Of a stretch of DNA of 64,000 nucleotides, positions 17,934 through 26,412 are shown piece after piece. How positions within the stretch are numbered: position 1 is the first letter of the stretch; each line of letters starts with the position of its first letter. The notes under the pieces are model-generated. The model had not been told where the DNA came from. It did not search any database and was given only the letters and a program-made list of their open reading frames with translations. The stretch covers positions 372,001 to 436,000 of the forward strand of contig NZ_JACHOB010000001.1 of NCBI RefSeq assembly GCF_014199615.1. Direction: 5' to 3'. The position numbers and the translations under genes were made by a program. Source of the DNA: Parvularcula dongshanensis. GTDB lineage: Bacteria; Pseudomonadota; Alphaproteobacteria; Caulobacterales; Parvularculaceae.

Positions 17934-17962
17934 CGCGCTGCAAGGCTCGGGCCTTCAGCGCG
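17934..17962. repeat. Imperfect hairpin
   Basis: CGCGCTG-c-AAGGC pairs with GCCTT-CAGCGCG around a TCGG loop: 12 bp with one bulged C. It lies in the non-coding stretch between the small membrane ORF and the AT-rich islet. It could be a transcript end for either side, but no T-run follows. Confidence 0.35.
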
Positions 17963-18119
17963 GGACGGCGAGGCCGGGCAGCGTAGGGCGGCTCGCGAAG
18001 CGTGCCGCCGAAGGCCCTCGGCCAAGGGGGCCTGTCGTGGGTGGGGTGGGAGGGGGATCACTCCGCGATCATCGGCGGATGGCAGCGCAATCCTCCGTGC
18101 GACGCTTGCTACTACTGCC

Positions 18120-18308
18120 CTAATCAGCTTTGCTAGACGCCTTCTCTTCAGCAATTAGCTCATGATATCGGCGACGAAATCCCCGGACAGCAGCGTCTGC
18201 CGCCCTCGCGACATGGTCGTCTTCAGACTCCGAAACGTCGAAATCTGCGAGAAGCCGGGCGAGTTCTTCAGCCACATCTTTCTCGATCGGCTTCAGAAAA
18301 GTGGGCAT
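18120..18308 (-). CDS. Small acidic protein, second gene of the Ntn-hydrolase islet
   Basis: This 62-residue protein begins MPTFLKPIEKDVAEELARLL and is predicted mostly helical, with an acidic middle (DVSESEDD) and a charged tail. No family recognised. The ATG at 18308 has GGAGG five bases upstream. A longer version starting at 18368 would overlap the preceding stop (ATGA) but lacks a Shine-Dalgarno. It follows the proteasome-like gene on the same strand and shares its AT-richer composition, so the two probably moved and act together, for example as an accessory, substrate or inhibitor (inference). Confidence 0.6.
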   Translation of the reverse strand: MPTFLKPIEKDVAEELARLLADFDVSESEDDHVARAADAAVRGFRRRYHELIAEEKASSKAD

Positions 18309-18364
18309 CGCTTCCTCCATATCGAGGCCGAGATAGGCTGGATCCTGATTCTGGCATCTTTTTC

Positions 18365-19618
18365 TCATTTTAGATACCGTGAATTGAAGGAGGGATTAAT
18401 GCCAGATTCAAAGTAGTGTTTTCGCTTTATCCAGACGAACCCATCGCCCTTCGAAATTGTGGCAACATCTATCGGACCGCCAACAGTTTCTATGTCTGGA
18501 TTCACCCGCTTGCTAATCTGACTGCTATTAAGTAGAGACTCTGCCACCCCACCAAGATCACTGATTGGAAGGCTTGCGATCGACTTAGTCATCGGCTCCG
18601 TATAGTTCTCGTATCGAAAAATACTGATATCTTTCATGTATTGTTCAAATTGCGACGGAAGAGCTTCCCTGACTTTTTGAAGATAGCCTTCTCTTTGCTC
18701 ATCGTTCAATTCGGTGATTTCAGCGAGTACCTCTGCAGGTATCTGAAGTAATAAGTCGAGTGCGCCTCTAGCCATTTGACTATGGAACTGTGGCGATATT
18801 CCCTCGGTAAGGGTCCTGATCGCGTCCGCATCAGCGAACGGAATAACGTAGCTTTGCTCATCGTGAGAAACACAATGACTTTCACGCAACCACAGGCGAG
18901 CTCGGCCACCTAAATGGCAGTCAACTATATAGTGCCGCAGCGCAGGTAAATACTCGCGCTCTCCAAATCCTGTAAATACAAGGCCGGACTGCTCGGCAAG
19001 CGGTGTCTGTTTCCGGATCAGCAAGCGCACAAGTTCAGCAATTCGGCGCACACGACCAATAGCAAGGTTCTTTGGGATAATTTTTCTTGCCGATTGTAGG
19101 ACCAGATTTTTTCGATCGTCGTAAACACGGCCTACAAAGGCATCATCGAAACCTTCGATATCGTCGAGCTTACGAAGACGTTCGCACTCACCCCCCAGAC
19201 GTCGATCAAATTCCTCTTTGCTTATAACTTCATATTCAGAATTCGTACTCAGTCGAAGAAAATATCGTACAAATATTGAATCGAGGGTAGCTTCAATTGC
19301 TGAGTCTTGAAATATATCATTCTGGGCATTCAGGAAGCGTATAAAATCATTACAATAATCTATCAGATGATCGAATTTCTTCTCACCAAGTTCTCTTCTG
19401 TAAGATTTTACGATTGTTTCCCATGGTATACCAGCTAAAGATACAGCATTATAGAACATAACACCGATTGGCGCATGCTTCGACAATGTGAATATTTTGT
19501 TTGCCGTATTGTAGACTTTTCGCCGAATCTCCCGGTTATGGTATGCCTGTACAGTAACAGCACTATCGGCGGCGATAGACACTCCGAACTTGTTCATAAC
19601 TGCAATTTCGGCTGTCAT
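18365..19618 (-). CDS. Proteasome/HslV-like Ntn-hydrolase with long novel C-terminal region
   Basis: Start chosen at the ATG 19618, with AAAGG eight bases upstream. Removal of Met exposes Thr1 of TAEIAVMNKFGVSIAADSAV. Counting from it, Asp is at 17, Thr at 21 and Lys at 33 (NREIRRK), the same spacing as the catalytic Thr1/Asp17/Lys33 of 20S beta subunits and HslV. KIFTLSKHAPIGVMF continues like the next beta strands. The protein has 417 residues, about twice HslV (~175) or beta subunits (~200); the rest (from about residue 90) is helical and unfamiliar. Codon use and base composition are clearly AT-richer than the neighbours, indicating transfer. An upstream ATG at 19654 is possible but lacks a Shine-Dalgarno and would hide Thr1. 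Confidence 0.75.
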   Translation of the reverse strand: MTAEIAVMNKFGVSIAADSAVTVQAYHNREIRRKVYNTANKIFTLSKHAPIGVMFYNAVSLAGIPWETIVKSYRRELGEKKFDHLIDYCNDFIRFLNAQNDIFQDSAIEATLDSIFVRYFLRLSTNSEYEVISKEEFDRRLGGECERLRKLDDIEGFDDAFVGRVYDDRKNLVLQSARKIIPKNLAIGRVRRIAELVRLLIRKQTPLAEQSGLVFTGFGEREYLPALRHYIVDCHLGGRARLWLRESHCVSHDEQSYVIPFADADAIRTLTEGISPQFHSQMARGALDLLLQIPAEVLAEITELNDEQREGYLQKVREALPSQFEQYMKDISIFRYENYTEPMTKSIASLPISDLGGVAESLLNSSQISKRVNPDIETVGGPIDVATISKGDGFVWIKRKHYFESGINPSFNSRYLK

Positions 19619-19667
19619 CAGTAATACCTTTGCGGAGCATAACTCCATCGCCAAAGCTCATTTCTGA

Positions 19668-19759
19668 GCCTACTTCTCCGCTCGCGCGCCCATCAATGTT
19701 CCTATTCCCTGGATTCGGGCCGGTTTGGCCAGAGTTCGTAGGCACGCGCGTTGTTAGGC
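19668..19759 (-). repeat. Imperfect inverted repeat at the islet border, attC-like in layout
   Basis: Read on the minus strand, the 92-nt segment begins GCCTAACAACGCGCG and ends CGCGCG...AGTAGGC, so GCCTA pairs with TAGGC and CGCGCG with CGCGCG around an unequal centre. An integron attC begins RYYYAAC and ends GTTRRRY; the first matches (GCCTAAC), the last does not (AGTAGGC). It lies between speE and the islet, where an insertion boundary would be expected. Confidence 0.3.
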
Positions 19760-19799
19760 ATGCTCAGAGCCGAACAACGTTCTTAAGCTCGAAAAAGCC

Positions 19800-20684
19800 T
19801 CACCCAAACGCCCCCGTCTCAACCACCCGCCTCACATACGCCGGCAGCGCGAACGCCGCCCTGTGCCCTTCCGGCGTGTAGTACCGGAACTCGAGCCCCG
19901 AGCGCGCGACGCGTTGCGCGATCTCGCCCTCGGCCGGGATGACGCCGCCTGCTCGCGCGAAGCCGAGCGCCATGAGGCCGCCGGAATAGGCGGGGACGGC
20001 GATGGTGTAGAAGGTGACGCTGCCAAAGCTTTGGGCCTGGTTGTCGTGCGCCTTCTTGAGCTCCACGGGCTGCAGGAAAGGGAGCCCGCACTGGCTGACC
20101 ATGATGCCGCCGTCGGTGAGCCGCGCGCGGCAGTCGGCGTAGAACTCCTCCGTGAACAGAACCTCGCCGGGGCCGACGGGGTCGGTCGAGTCGACGATGA
20201 TGACGTCGTACTGCCGCGAGGGGTCCTTCACGAACTGCGCGCCGTCGGCGATCTCGAGCTTGAGCTTCGGATGCTCGAACGCGCCCGCGGAGACGCCCGG
20301 GAACCACTTCTTTGAGAACTCGATCACGTCGGCTTCGATCTCGACGAGGGTGACTTCTTCCACCTCCTCGTGGCGCAGGACCTCGCGGATGACGCCGCCG
20401 TCGCCGCCGCCGATGACGAGGACGCGCTTCGCCGCGCCGTGCTCGAACAGGGGCACGTGGGTGACCATCTCGTGGTAGATGAACTCGTCCGCCGTCGACA
20501 GCTGGATGAAGCCGTTGAGCGCGAAGAGGCGGCCGAAGCGCTCGTTCTCGAAGACGGCGATGTGCTGGTGGTCGATCTCGCCCTCGAAGAGGAGTTCGTC
20601 CACGCGAAGGGCGTGGCCGATCTCGCCCGTGACCTGCTCCTTGAACCAGGTCTCGCCGTCGAGCTTGTAGAGGAAGTTGGTCAT
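19800..20684 (-). CDS. speE: Spermidine synthase (polyamine aminopropyltransferase)
   Basis: The 294-residue cytoplasmic enzyme transfers the aminopropyl group of decarboxylated SAM to putrescine. Motifs: FGRLFALNGFIQLSTADEFI, YHEMVTHVPLF, VLVIGGGDGGVIREVLRH (cofactor site), VDSTDPVGPGEVLFTEEFY with the catalytic Asp. Last gene of the operon ODC-speD-unknown-speE; its ATG overlaps the stop of the small preceding gene (ATGA). Confidence 0.96.
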   Translation of the reverse strand: MTNFLYKLDGETWFKEQVTGEIGHALRVDELLFEGEIDHQHIAVFENERFGRLFALNGFIQLSTADEFIYHEMVTHVPLFEHGAAKRVLVIGGGDGGVIREVLRHEEVEEVTLVEIEADVIEFSKKWFPGVSAGAFEHPKLKLEIADGAQFVKDPSRQYDVIIVDSTDPVGPGEVLFTEEFYADCRARLTDGGIMVSQCGLPFLQPVELKKAHDNQAQSFGSVTFYTIAVPAYSGGLMALGFARAGGVIPAEGEIAQRVARSGLEFRYYTPEGHRAAFALPAYVRRVVETGAFG

Positions 20685-21046
20685 GGGGCGCGTCCTTGTC
20701 TTAAGAGGTCTTCGGCCGTCCGTTCGAGGTCCGGCGGGGGGCAGCCGCGCTCCTCGGCCAGGGGACGCAGCGCGTCGAGCCTGTCCTGCAGCGCGGTCAT
20801 GCGGGGGTCGCCGTAGCGACCCTTGAGCTCCTCCGCGCCGAGGCCCTCCAGACGGGCGAAGTCGGCGGCGGAGGGAGGCGCCTCGGCGCCGGGGGGCGCG
20901 GGGGCATCGAGGCGCGCCGCGAGGCGGGCGCGCTCGAGGAGGAGGGCGTCACGGGCCTGGCAGACGGTGACGACGCCGCCCCCTGCCGAGGCGAGGGACG
21001 GCTCGGCCGCGCCCAGAAGGGCGAGGCCGAGCCGCCCCGGCCGCAT
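20681..21046 (-). CDS. Hypothetical 121-residue protein inside the polyamine operon
   Basis: The ATG at 21046 overlaps the speD stop (TAATG) and the stop overlaps the speE start (ATGA), so it is translated as part of the operon. The N-terminus MRPGRLGLALLGAAEPSLAS looks like a weak signal sequence, followed by VTVCQARDALLLERARLAAR and an Arg/Glu-rich helical region with one Cys and one late CPPP. I do not recognise the family. If exported it cannot act directly with the cytosolic synthases. Confidence 0.6.
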   Translation of the reverse strand: MRPGRLGLALLGAAEPSLASAGGGVVTVCQARDALLLERARLAARLDAPAPPGAEAPPSAADFARLEGLGAEELKGRYGDPRMTALQDRLDALRPLAEERGCPPPDLERTAEDLLRQGRAP

Positions 21047-21486
21047 TACTCGACGCCTTCGCCGCGGAGGTGCGTGCCGACGCGGCTGGAGCCCGCGTTG
21101 AAGGCGGCCTCGAGGATCGCGACGGCCTTTTGCGGCTCGCTGTCGCCGCACATGAAGACGTCGAAAGCGGCGTAGCCGCGCTCGGGCCAGGTGTGCACGG
21201 AGATGTGGCTCTCGGCGAGGACCGCCACGCCCGACAGGCCGCCCGAAGGCAGGAAGGTGTGGATGTGGATGTGCAGGAGCGTCGCGCCGCACGCTTCCAC
21301 GCAGGCGCGGAAGACCGCGTCCATGTGGTCCTTATCGGTCAGCCGCTCGGCATCGTAGAGGTCGATGATGAGGTGGGTGCCCGCATAGGTCTTGCCGTCG
21401 CGCACGATGAAGTGGTCGAGCTCGTCGCCCGTCTGGTGCGCGGCGACGTCTTCGATCTCGCGCTTCTTGAACTCGATGACGCTCAT
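21046..21486 (-). CDS. speD: S-adenosylmethionine decarboxylase proenzyme
   Basis: The 146-residue class 1B AdoMetDC is pyruvoyl-dependent: the Ser of the LAESHISVHTWPERGYAAFD segment is where self-cleavage should occur, and HIHIHTFLP and DVFMCG follow the usual order. It provides decarboxylated SAM for SpeE. The ATG at 21486 overlaps the ODC stop (ATGA). Confidence 0.95.
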   Translation of the reverse strand: MSVIEFKKREIEDVAAHQTGDELDHFIVRDGKTYAGTHLIIDLYDAERLTDKDHMDAVFRACVEACGATLLHIHIHTFLPSGGLSGVAVLAESHISVHTWPERGYAAFDVFMCGDSEPQKAVAILEAAFNAGSSRVGTHLRGEGVE

Positions 21487-22646
21487 TGAACTGCCCTTCG
21501 AACTTTGGTGTCTTCTTGATAGATCGTGCCGAACGGATCGTCCGTGCACACTGCTTCCATGTAGTCTCCGTACCCGTTGAAACGGGTGGCCATACATCGG
21601 CCGTAGGCGCCCAACTGCCCGATCTCGACGTAGTCGCCGGGGGCGGTGTCCGCCGGCAGGACGAAGGGGCCCTCCATCCGGTCGGCGTCGTCGCAGGTGG
21701 GGCCGTAGAAGGTGAACTCCGCCGAGTCCCCCGCGCGGGAGAGGCTGCGCACGGGGTAGCGCCAGCCGAGCGCGCCCGCGTCGTAGAGCGCGCCATAGGT
21801 GCCGTCGTTGAGGTAGAGGGCGTTCCCGCGCCGGGCCTCCACCTTCAGGACCAGGCTCGCGCCCTCCGCGACGAGCGCGCGGCCGGGCTCGCACCAGAGC
21901 TCGGAGTTCACCGCCGACAAGAAGGGCTCGAAGCGCTCGGCCGCCTCCTCGACATAGGCGCGCAGCGGCGGGGGCGTCATGCCCGGATAGGCCGCGGGGA
22001 AGCCGCCGCCGACGTCGACGACGTCGAGGATGACGCCAGCGCGGACGACCGCGTCCTGCGCCAGCTCCATCGCCCGCGCGGTGGCCGCGGGGCTCATCGA
22101 CTGGCTGCCGACGTGGAAGGCGAGGCCGGTGCGCTGCGCGACCTGGCGCGTCGCCTGAAGGAGGCTCGGCGCGTCCAGCACGTGGGCGCCGAACTTGGCG
22201 TTGAGCGGGATGTGCGCGCCGTCGGACGGCACGGCGAGGCGGACGCAGAGCGTCAGGTCCTTCGCCCCGCCCGTGGCACGGACGATCTTCTGAAGCTCCG
22301 CCTCGCTGTCGAGCGAGAAGATGCGCACGCCGTGATCGGCGTAGGCCTCCGCGATCGCGGCTTCGGCCTTGATCGGGTGCATGAAGGCGAGCTCGGCACC
22401 TTCGAAGCGGGCTGCCACGTCGCGGATCTCGACGATCGAGGCGACGTCGAAGCGGCTGACGCCGCCCGCGCGCACCGCGTCGAGCGCCCACCCTTCGGGG
22501 TTGGCCTTGACCGCGTAGTAAGTCTTGCCCGGGAAGCCGTCCGCGAACCAACGCGCCGCGCGCGTCACCGCGTGCGGGCGGATGCAGAAGACCGGCGTGT
22601 CCGGCTTATGTGCGGCTAGCTGCCGCGCGCTATCGTACCTTGCCAC
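21483..22646 (-). CDS. Ornithine/lysine decarboxylase, PLP fold III
   Basis: The 387-residue protein has the PLP-Lys motif TYYAVKANPEGWAL near residue 47, the GSQS phosphate/substrate region (FHVGSQSM), the GGGFP glycine motif, the WCEPGRALV segment and the C-terminal YGPTCDDADRM with the catalytic Cys. These mark the eukaryotic-type ornithine decarboxylase family, which makes putrescine. Some members accept lysine or act on carboxynorspermidine, but the operon with speD and speE favours ornithine. The 249 bp to divergent phoD contain its promoter. Confidence 0.92.
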   Translation of the reverse strand: MARYDSARQLAAHKPDTPVFCIRPHAVTRAARWFADGFPGKTYYAVKANPEGWALDAVRAGGVSRFDVASIVEIRDVAARFEGAELAFMHPIKAEAAIAEAYADHGVRIFSLDSEAELQKIVRATGGAKDLTLCVRLAVPSDGAHIPLNAKFGAHVLDAPSLLQATRQVAQRTGLAFHVGSQSMSPAATARAMELAQDAVVRAGVILDVVDVGGGFPAAYPGMTPPPLRAYVEEAAERFEPFLSAVNSELWCEPGRALVAEGASLVLKVEARRGNALYLNDGTYGALYDAGALGWRYPVRSLSRAGDSAEFTFYGPTCDDADRMEGPFVLPADTAPGDYVEIGQLGAYGRCMATRFNGYGDYMEAVCTDDPFGTIYQEDTKVRRAVQ

Positions 22647-22895
22647 CGCATGGGGTCCCCTTTCGGATGACGACTACGGCGCCCGCAGGCACCCTGACCG
22701 TCACGACAAAAAGTCGCCGTCCCCCAGGGTGGTGCCTATCGGCAGTTACGGGTCGCGGCGGAGCGGGCAGATAGAAGCGCTCGGAGCGCAATGCAACCCC
22801 GTATGCTGTTACCGAAGCGACGCAAAACTCAGGCAGAGGTGGCGGGGCGATCACACCGTCCAAAAGGCGGACATTCAGACGAGGAAAGAGCGGGC

Positions 22896-24581
22896 ATGGA
22901 CATCACGAGGCGCATGGCGCTGACAGGCGGGCTGATCGGGCTCGCCGCCTGCGAGACGACCGGCAGGGGACGGGCGCGCGAGGAGAGCCCTGCGCGCTTC
23001 GCCTGGGGCGTGGCGAGCGGCGATCCTGCGCCCGACAGCGTGGTCCTCTGGACCCGGGCGGAGCCGCTTGCAGGGGACGCGGCGCGCGGCGTGGTCGAAG
23101 TCGCGGAGGACGAAGGCTTCGAGGCCGTCGTCTGGTCCGCCCCCTTCGAGGCGACGCCGGCGACGGACTATACGGTGAAGGTCGTGCCGACGGGGCTGAA
23201 GCCCGGGGGGCGCTACCACTATCGCTTCCGCGCGGGCGGCACGCAGATCGCCGGGCGGACCCGCACCCTGCCCGCGCGCGCCGACCGGGCGCGCTTCGCG
23301 GTCGTGTCGTGCTCGAACTATCCCTTCGGGCACTTCAACGCCTACGCCGCCATCGCGCGCGAAGAGATCGACGCCGTCATCCACCTCGGCGACTACATCT
23401 ACGAGTACGGCGCGGACGGCTATGGCGGCAAGGTGGGCGAGCGCCTGGGCCGCACGCACGCGCCCGCGAAGGAGTGCGTGACGCTGGACGAGTACCGTGT
23501 CCGCCATCGTCAGTACAAGACGGATGCGGGTAGCTGGGCGATGCACGCGGCCATGCCCCTGATCGCGGTCTGGGACGACCACGAGACGGCGAACAACTCT
23601 TGGGAGGGGGGCGCGCAGAACCATCAGCCGGACGAAGGCGATTGGGGCGCGCGCGAGCGCGCTGCGCTTCAGGCCTATTACGAGTACATGCCGGTGCGCG
23701 AGCCGGACGCCGACCCCGAGGCCCTCTTCCGGTCCTATGAGTGGGGCGGGCTCGTCACCCTGGCGGCGATCGAGACCCGTCTGACCGCGCGCTCGAAGCA
23801 GTTCGAGTACGACGAGGTGCTGCCGGAGCTGACGTCTCCGCGGGCGATCGCGGCGTGGCGGGAAGAGACCTTGGGCGCCGAGGACCGGCGAATGATGGGG
23901 ACGGCGCAGGAGGACTTCCTGGCGCGCACCTTCTCGCGGTCGAAAGAGCGCGGCGTGCCTTGGCGCCTGGTCGCCAACCAGGTGATCATGGCGCGGGTCA
24001 CCGCGCCCGACCTCGCGCCGCACCTGACCGATGCCGACATCACCGCGATCGAGACCGAGTGGGACCAGATCCGCGCCTTCGTCCGCTTCACCTCGCTCGG
24101 CCTGCCGCTCAACCTCGACGCCTGGGACGGCTACCCCGCGGCGCGGGCACGGCTCTTCGAACGGGCGCGAGAAGCGGGGGCGGCGGACCTTCTCGTCCTC
24201 ACCGGAGACACCCATGAGAGCTGGGCGAACAGCCTGCACGACGAGGACGGAACGCCGATGGGCACGGAGCTCGGGGTGACGGGTGTCAGCTCGCCCGGGC
24301 CGACGGGATATTTGAAGGGCCGCGCGCGGGACTACTCCTTGCTCCTGCGGCAGCAGAACCCCGAGGTCCGCTGGCACGCGACGGACGGGAACGGCTACAT
24401 CGACCTGATCCTGACGCCCGAGGGCGGGGAAGCCGCCTACGTCATGGTGGACACGCTGGAGCGGGAAGATCCGGGCACGACGGTGCGTGCCCGCTTCGCG
24501 CTGCGCCGGGAGGGCGGGACGGTCGCCCTGGCCGAGCCCGAAGGCCTGGCCGAGGACGAGTTAGCCCTGTTCCAGGCGTAG
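22896..24581 (+). CDS. phoD: PhoD-type alkaline phosphatase/phosphodiesterase
   Basis: The 561-residue protein opens MDITRRMALTGGLIGLAACE, a twin-arginine-like export signal with a lipobox-like LAAC, so it is probably a surface or periplasmic lipoprotein. Downstream are the N-terminal PhoD domain (FAWGVASGDPAPDSVVLWTR) and the metal site: HLGDYIYEYG, IAVWDDHETANNSW, LTGDTHESWANS. PhoD uses Fe and Ca to release phosphate from esters. GAGGAAAGAG precedes the ATG. It converges on hisD with a 21-bp overlap. Regulation by PhoB (39.8 kb) would be expected, but I see no clear Pho box. Confidence 0.93.
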   Translation: MDITRRMALTGGLIGLAACETTGRGRAREESPARFAWGVASGDPAPDSVVLWTRAEPLAGDAARGVVEVAEDEGFEAVVWSAPFEATPATDYTVKVVPTGLKPGGRYHYRFRAGGTQIAGRTRTLPARADRARFAVVSCSNYPFGHFNAYAAIAREEIDAVIHLGDYIYEYGADGYGGKVGERLGRTHAPAKECVTLDEYRVRHRQYKTDAGSWAMHAAMPLIAVWDDHETANNSWEGGAQNHQPDEGDWGARERAALQAYYEYMPVREPDADPEALFRSYEWGGLVTLAAIETRLTARSKQFEYDEVLPELTSPRAIAAWREETLGAEDRRMMGTAQEDFLARTFSRSKERGVPWRLVANQVIMARVTAPDLAPHLTDADITAIETEWDQIRAFVRFTSLGLPLNLDAWDGYPAARARLFERAREAGAADLLVLTGDTHESWANSLHDEDGTPMGTELGVTGVSSPGPTGYLKGRARDYSLLLRQQNPEVRWHATDGNGYIDLILTPEGGEAAYVMVDTLEREDPGTTVRARFALRREGGTVALAEPEGLAEDELALFQA

Positions 24582-25856
24582 CCGCACGCTCTGCGCGTGG
24601 CTCGGCAACCCTTCGGCATCGGCGAGGGTCGCCGCCGCCGGGCCGATAGCGCGGATCGCGTCCGCCGTGAGGCCCGTCACCGTCGTCCGCTTGACGAAGT
24701 CGAGCACGGACAGTCCCGAGGCGTAGCGCGCGGCGCGCGCCGTCGGCAGGACGTGGTCCGGCCCCGCGACGTAGTCGCCGATGGCTTCGGGCGCGTGGCG
24801 ACCGAGGAAGACCGCGCCCGCATGGCGGATCTGCGCCAGCAGCGCGTCTGGGTCTTCGACGGCGAGCTCCAAGTGCTCGGGGGCGAGGCGGTTCGAGAGG
24901 GCCGCGGCCTCACCTAAGGTCCGCACCGTGACGACCGCGCCGTTCGCTTCCCAGGCGGCGCGCGCGATCCGGCCGCGCGGGCTCGCCTCGATCTGCGCCT
25001 CGGCCTCGCGCTCGACCGCATCGGCGAAGGCCGCGTCGGTCGTGAAGAGGACGCTCTGCGAGGAGGGGTCGTGCTCGGACTGGCTGAGAAGGTCGGCGGC
25101 GATCCAGGCGGGGTCGTTGCCGCCATCCGCGATCACCGCGATCTCGGAGGGCCCGGCGATCGAGTCGATGCCGACATGGCCGAAGACCTGACGCTTCGCC
25201 GCCGCCACGAAGGCGTTGCCGGGTCCGACGATCTTGTCGACCGGGGCGATCGTCTGCGTTCCGAAGGCGAGCGCCGCGATGGCCTGCGCCCCGCCCACAC
25301 GGTAGATCTCGGTCACGCCCGCGAGCTTCGCCGCGGCGAGAACCAGGGGGTTGAGCGCCCTGTCCGGGGTCGGAACGACCATGACGAGGCGTTCCACGCC
25401 CGCGACCCGCGCCGGGATCGCGTTCATCAGGACGGAGGACGGGTAGCTCGCCGTGCCGCCGGGGACGTAGAGCCCCGCGGCGTCGATGGGCGTCCAGCGC
25501 CAGCCCAGGGTGACGCCCGCCTCGTCCGTCCAGCGCGCGTCTTCGGGTAGCTGCCGGGCATGATAGGCTTCGATCCGCGAGGCCGCGAGGCGGAGCGCTT
25601 CGAGCTGATCCTCTGGGCAGTCCCTGACCGCCGCCTCGACCTCGTCCTGGCCGATGGCGAGCGCCTCCTTGGTCAACTCGAAGCGGTCGAAGCGGCTCGT
25701 GAGCGCGCAGAGCGCGTCGTCGCCGTCCGCGCGCACCTGCGCGATGATCTCGGCGACCGCATCGCCGACCTCCGCCGTGACTTCGCGCTTGGCGCCGAGG
25801 ATGCGCGCGAACGCCGCCTCGAAGCCGTCATCGCCTATGTCGAGCCGCGCCGGCAT
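24561..25856 (-). CDS. hisD: Histidinol dehydrogenase
   Basis: The 431-residue zinc enzyme oxidises L-histidinol to histidine in two NAD-dependent steps. Visible are YVPGGTASYPSSVLMNAIPA, GPGNAFVAAAKRQVFG, the SQSEHDPSSQSVL segment with metal-ligand His, and GPDHVLPT. The ATG at 25856 overlaps the stop of the DUF2948 gene (TGATG), which fixes the start and shows coupling. Confidence 0.96.
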   Translation of the reverse strand: MPARLDIGDDGFEAAFARILGAKREVTAEVGDAVAEIIAQVRADGDDALCALTSRFDRFELTKEALAIGQDEVEAAVRDCPEDQLEALRLAASRIEAYHARQLPEDARWTDEAGVTLGWRWTPIDAAGLYVPGGTASYPSSVLMNAIPARVAGVERLVMVVPTPDRALNPLVLAAAKLAGVTEIYRVGGAQAIAALAFGTQTIAPVDKIVGPGNAFVAAAKRQVFGHVGIDSIAGPSEIAVIADGGNDPAWIAADLLSQSEHDPSSQSVLFTTDAAFADAVEREAEAQIEASPRGRIARAAWEANGAVVTVRTLGEAAALSNRLAPEHLELAVEDPDALLAQIRHAGAVFLGRHAPEAIGDYVAGPDHVLPTARAARYASGLSVLDFVKRTTVTGLTADAIRAIGPAAATLADAEGLPSHAQSVRLRLEQG

Positions 25857-26317
25857 CAGGCGGTCTCGTGGTCTGGCTTGCTCTGCGTCCGCCACGGCTC
25901 GGAGATGTCCTCGGCCGTCGCGTTGATCGCCTCCACATCGAGCGCGACCGCGCCGCCGCCCGCGAGGGTGATGGTGACCGTGCCGCCGTCCTCGCCGCCC
26001 TCATAGGCGACGCAGAGCACGTCCACGACCGCGCCGGGGTCGGACGTGTCGAGGTTCAGCTTCCGCACGGCGGTCACGTCGTCGAAGTGGATTCCGGCGC
26101 GAACGCGCGTGAAGGGCCCCTTCGTCTTGGAGGCCCCCTCCTCCCACACGAAGCGGTTCGCGACGAAGGCGAAGCGGCGGCGCGCGGGCAGGTAGGCCAT
26201 GTCGCCGACCTTGGCGACGGCGTCCTGAAGCACGGCCGAGACGACCTGCAGGTCCTCGGCGTCGGCGGCGAGGAGGGCGAGCGGGGTGTATCCCTTGGGT
26301 GTCATGGGAGCGGACAT
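25856..26317 (-). CDS. DUF2948 family protein
   Basis: The 153-residue soluble protein has the DUF2948 pattern: PLALLAADAEDLQVVSAVLQ, the RRRFAFVANRFVWEE segment, GIHFDDVTAVRKLNLD, and a C-terminal VALDVEAINATAEDISEPW. The family is found in alphaproteobacteria, typically directly upstream of hisD as here; its role is unknown. An alternative start at 26305 would remove four residues. Confidence 0.85.
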   Translation of the reverse strand: MSAPMTPKGYTPLALLAADAEDLQVVSAVLQDAVAKVGDMAYLPARRRFAFVANRFVWEEGASKTKGPFTRVRAGIHFDDVTAVRKLNLDTSDPGAVVDVLCVAYEGGEDGGTVTITLAGGGAVALDVEAINATAEDISEPWRTQSKPDHETA

Positions 26318-26412
26318 AAGGCGGAAGGAAGGCGCGCGCCAGACGCGGCCTTGCCTCTCGCGGCCCCCTCCGCTACGCGCCCGCGCTCAAGTTTCTTTGC
26401 CCGAGGCGCCCC

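Noticed and set aside
17840-18154. 104-codon minus-strand frame between the luxR region and the islet
   Set aside because: It overlaps the 3' end of the islet gene and a hairpin, has no Shine-Dalgarno, and is Arg/Pro/Ala-rich.
19563-19745. 60-codon frame overlapping the start of the Ntn-hydrolase gene
   Set aside because: It is out of frame with a supported gene, has no ribosome site, and is composed of Gly/Ser/Asn-rich filler.
26386-26394. GCGCTCAAG just before rpmE as a reverse copy of the repeat
   Set aside because: Only the nine bases match; the paired arms and loops are missing.
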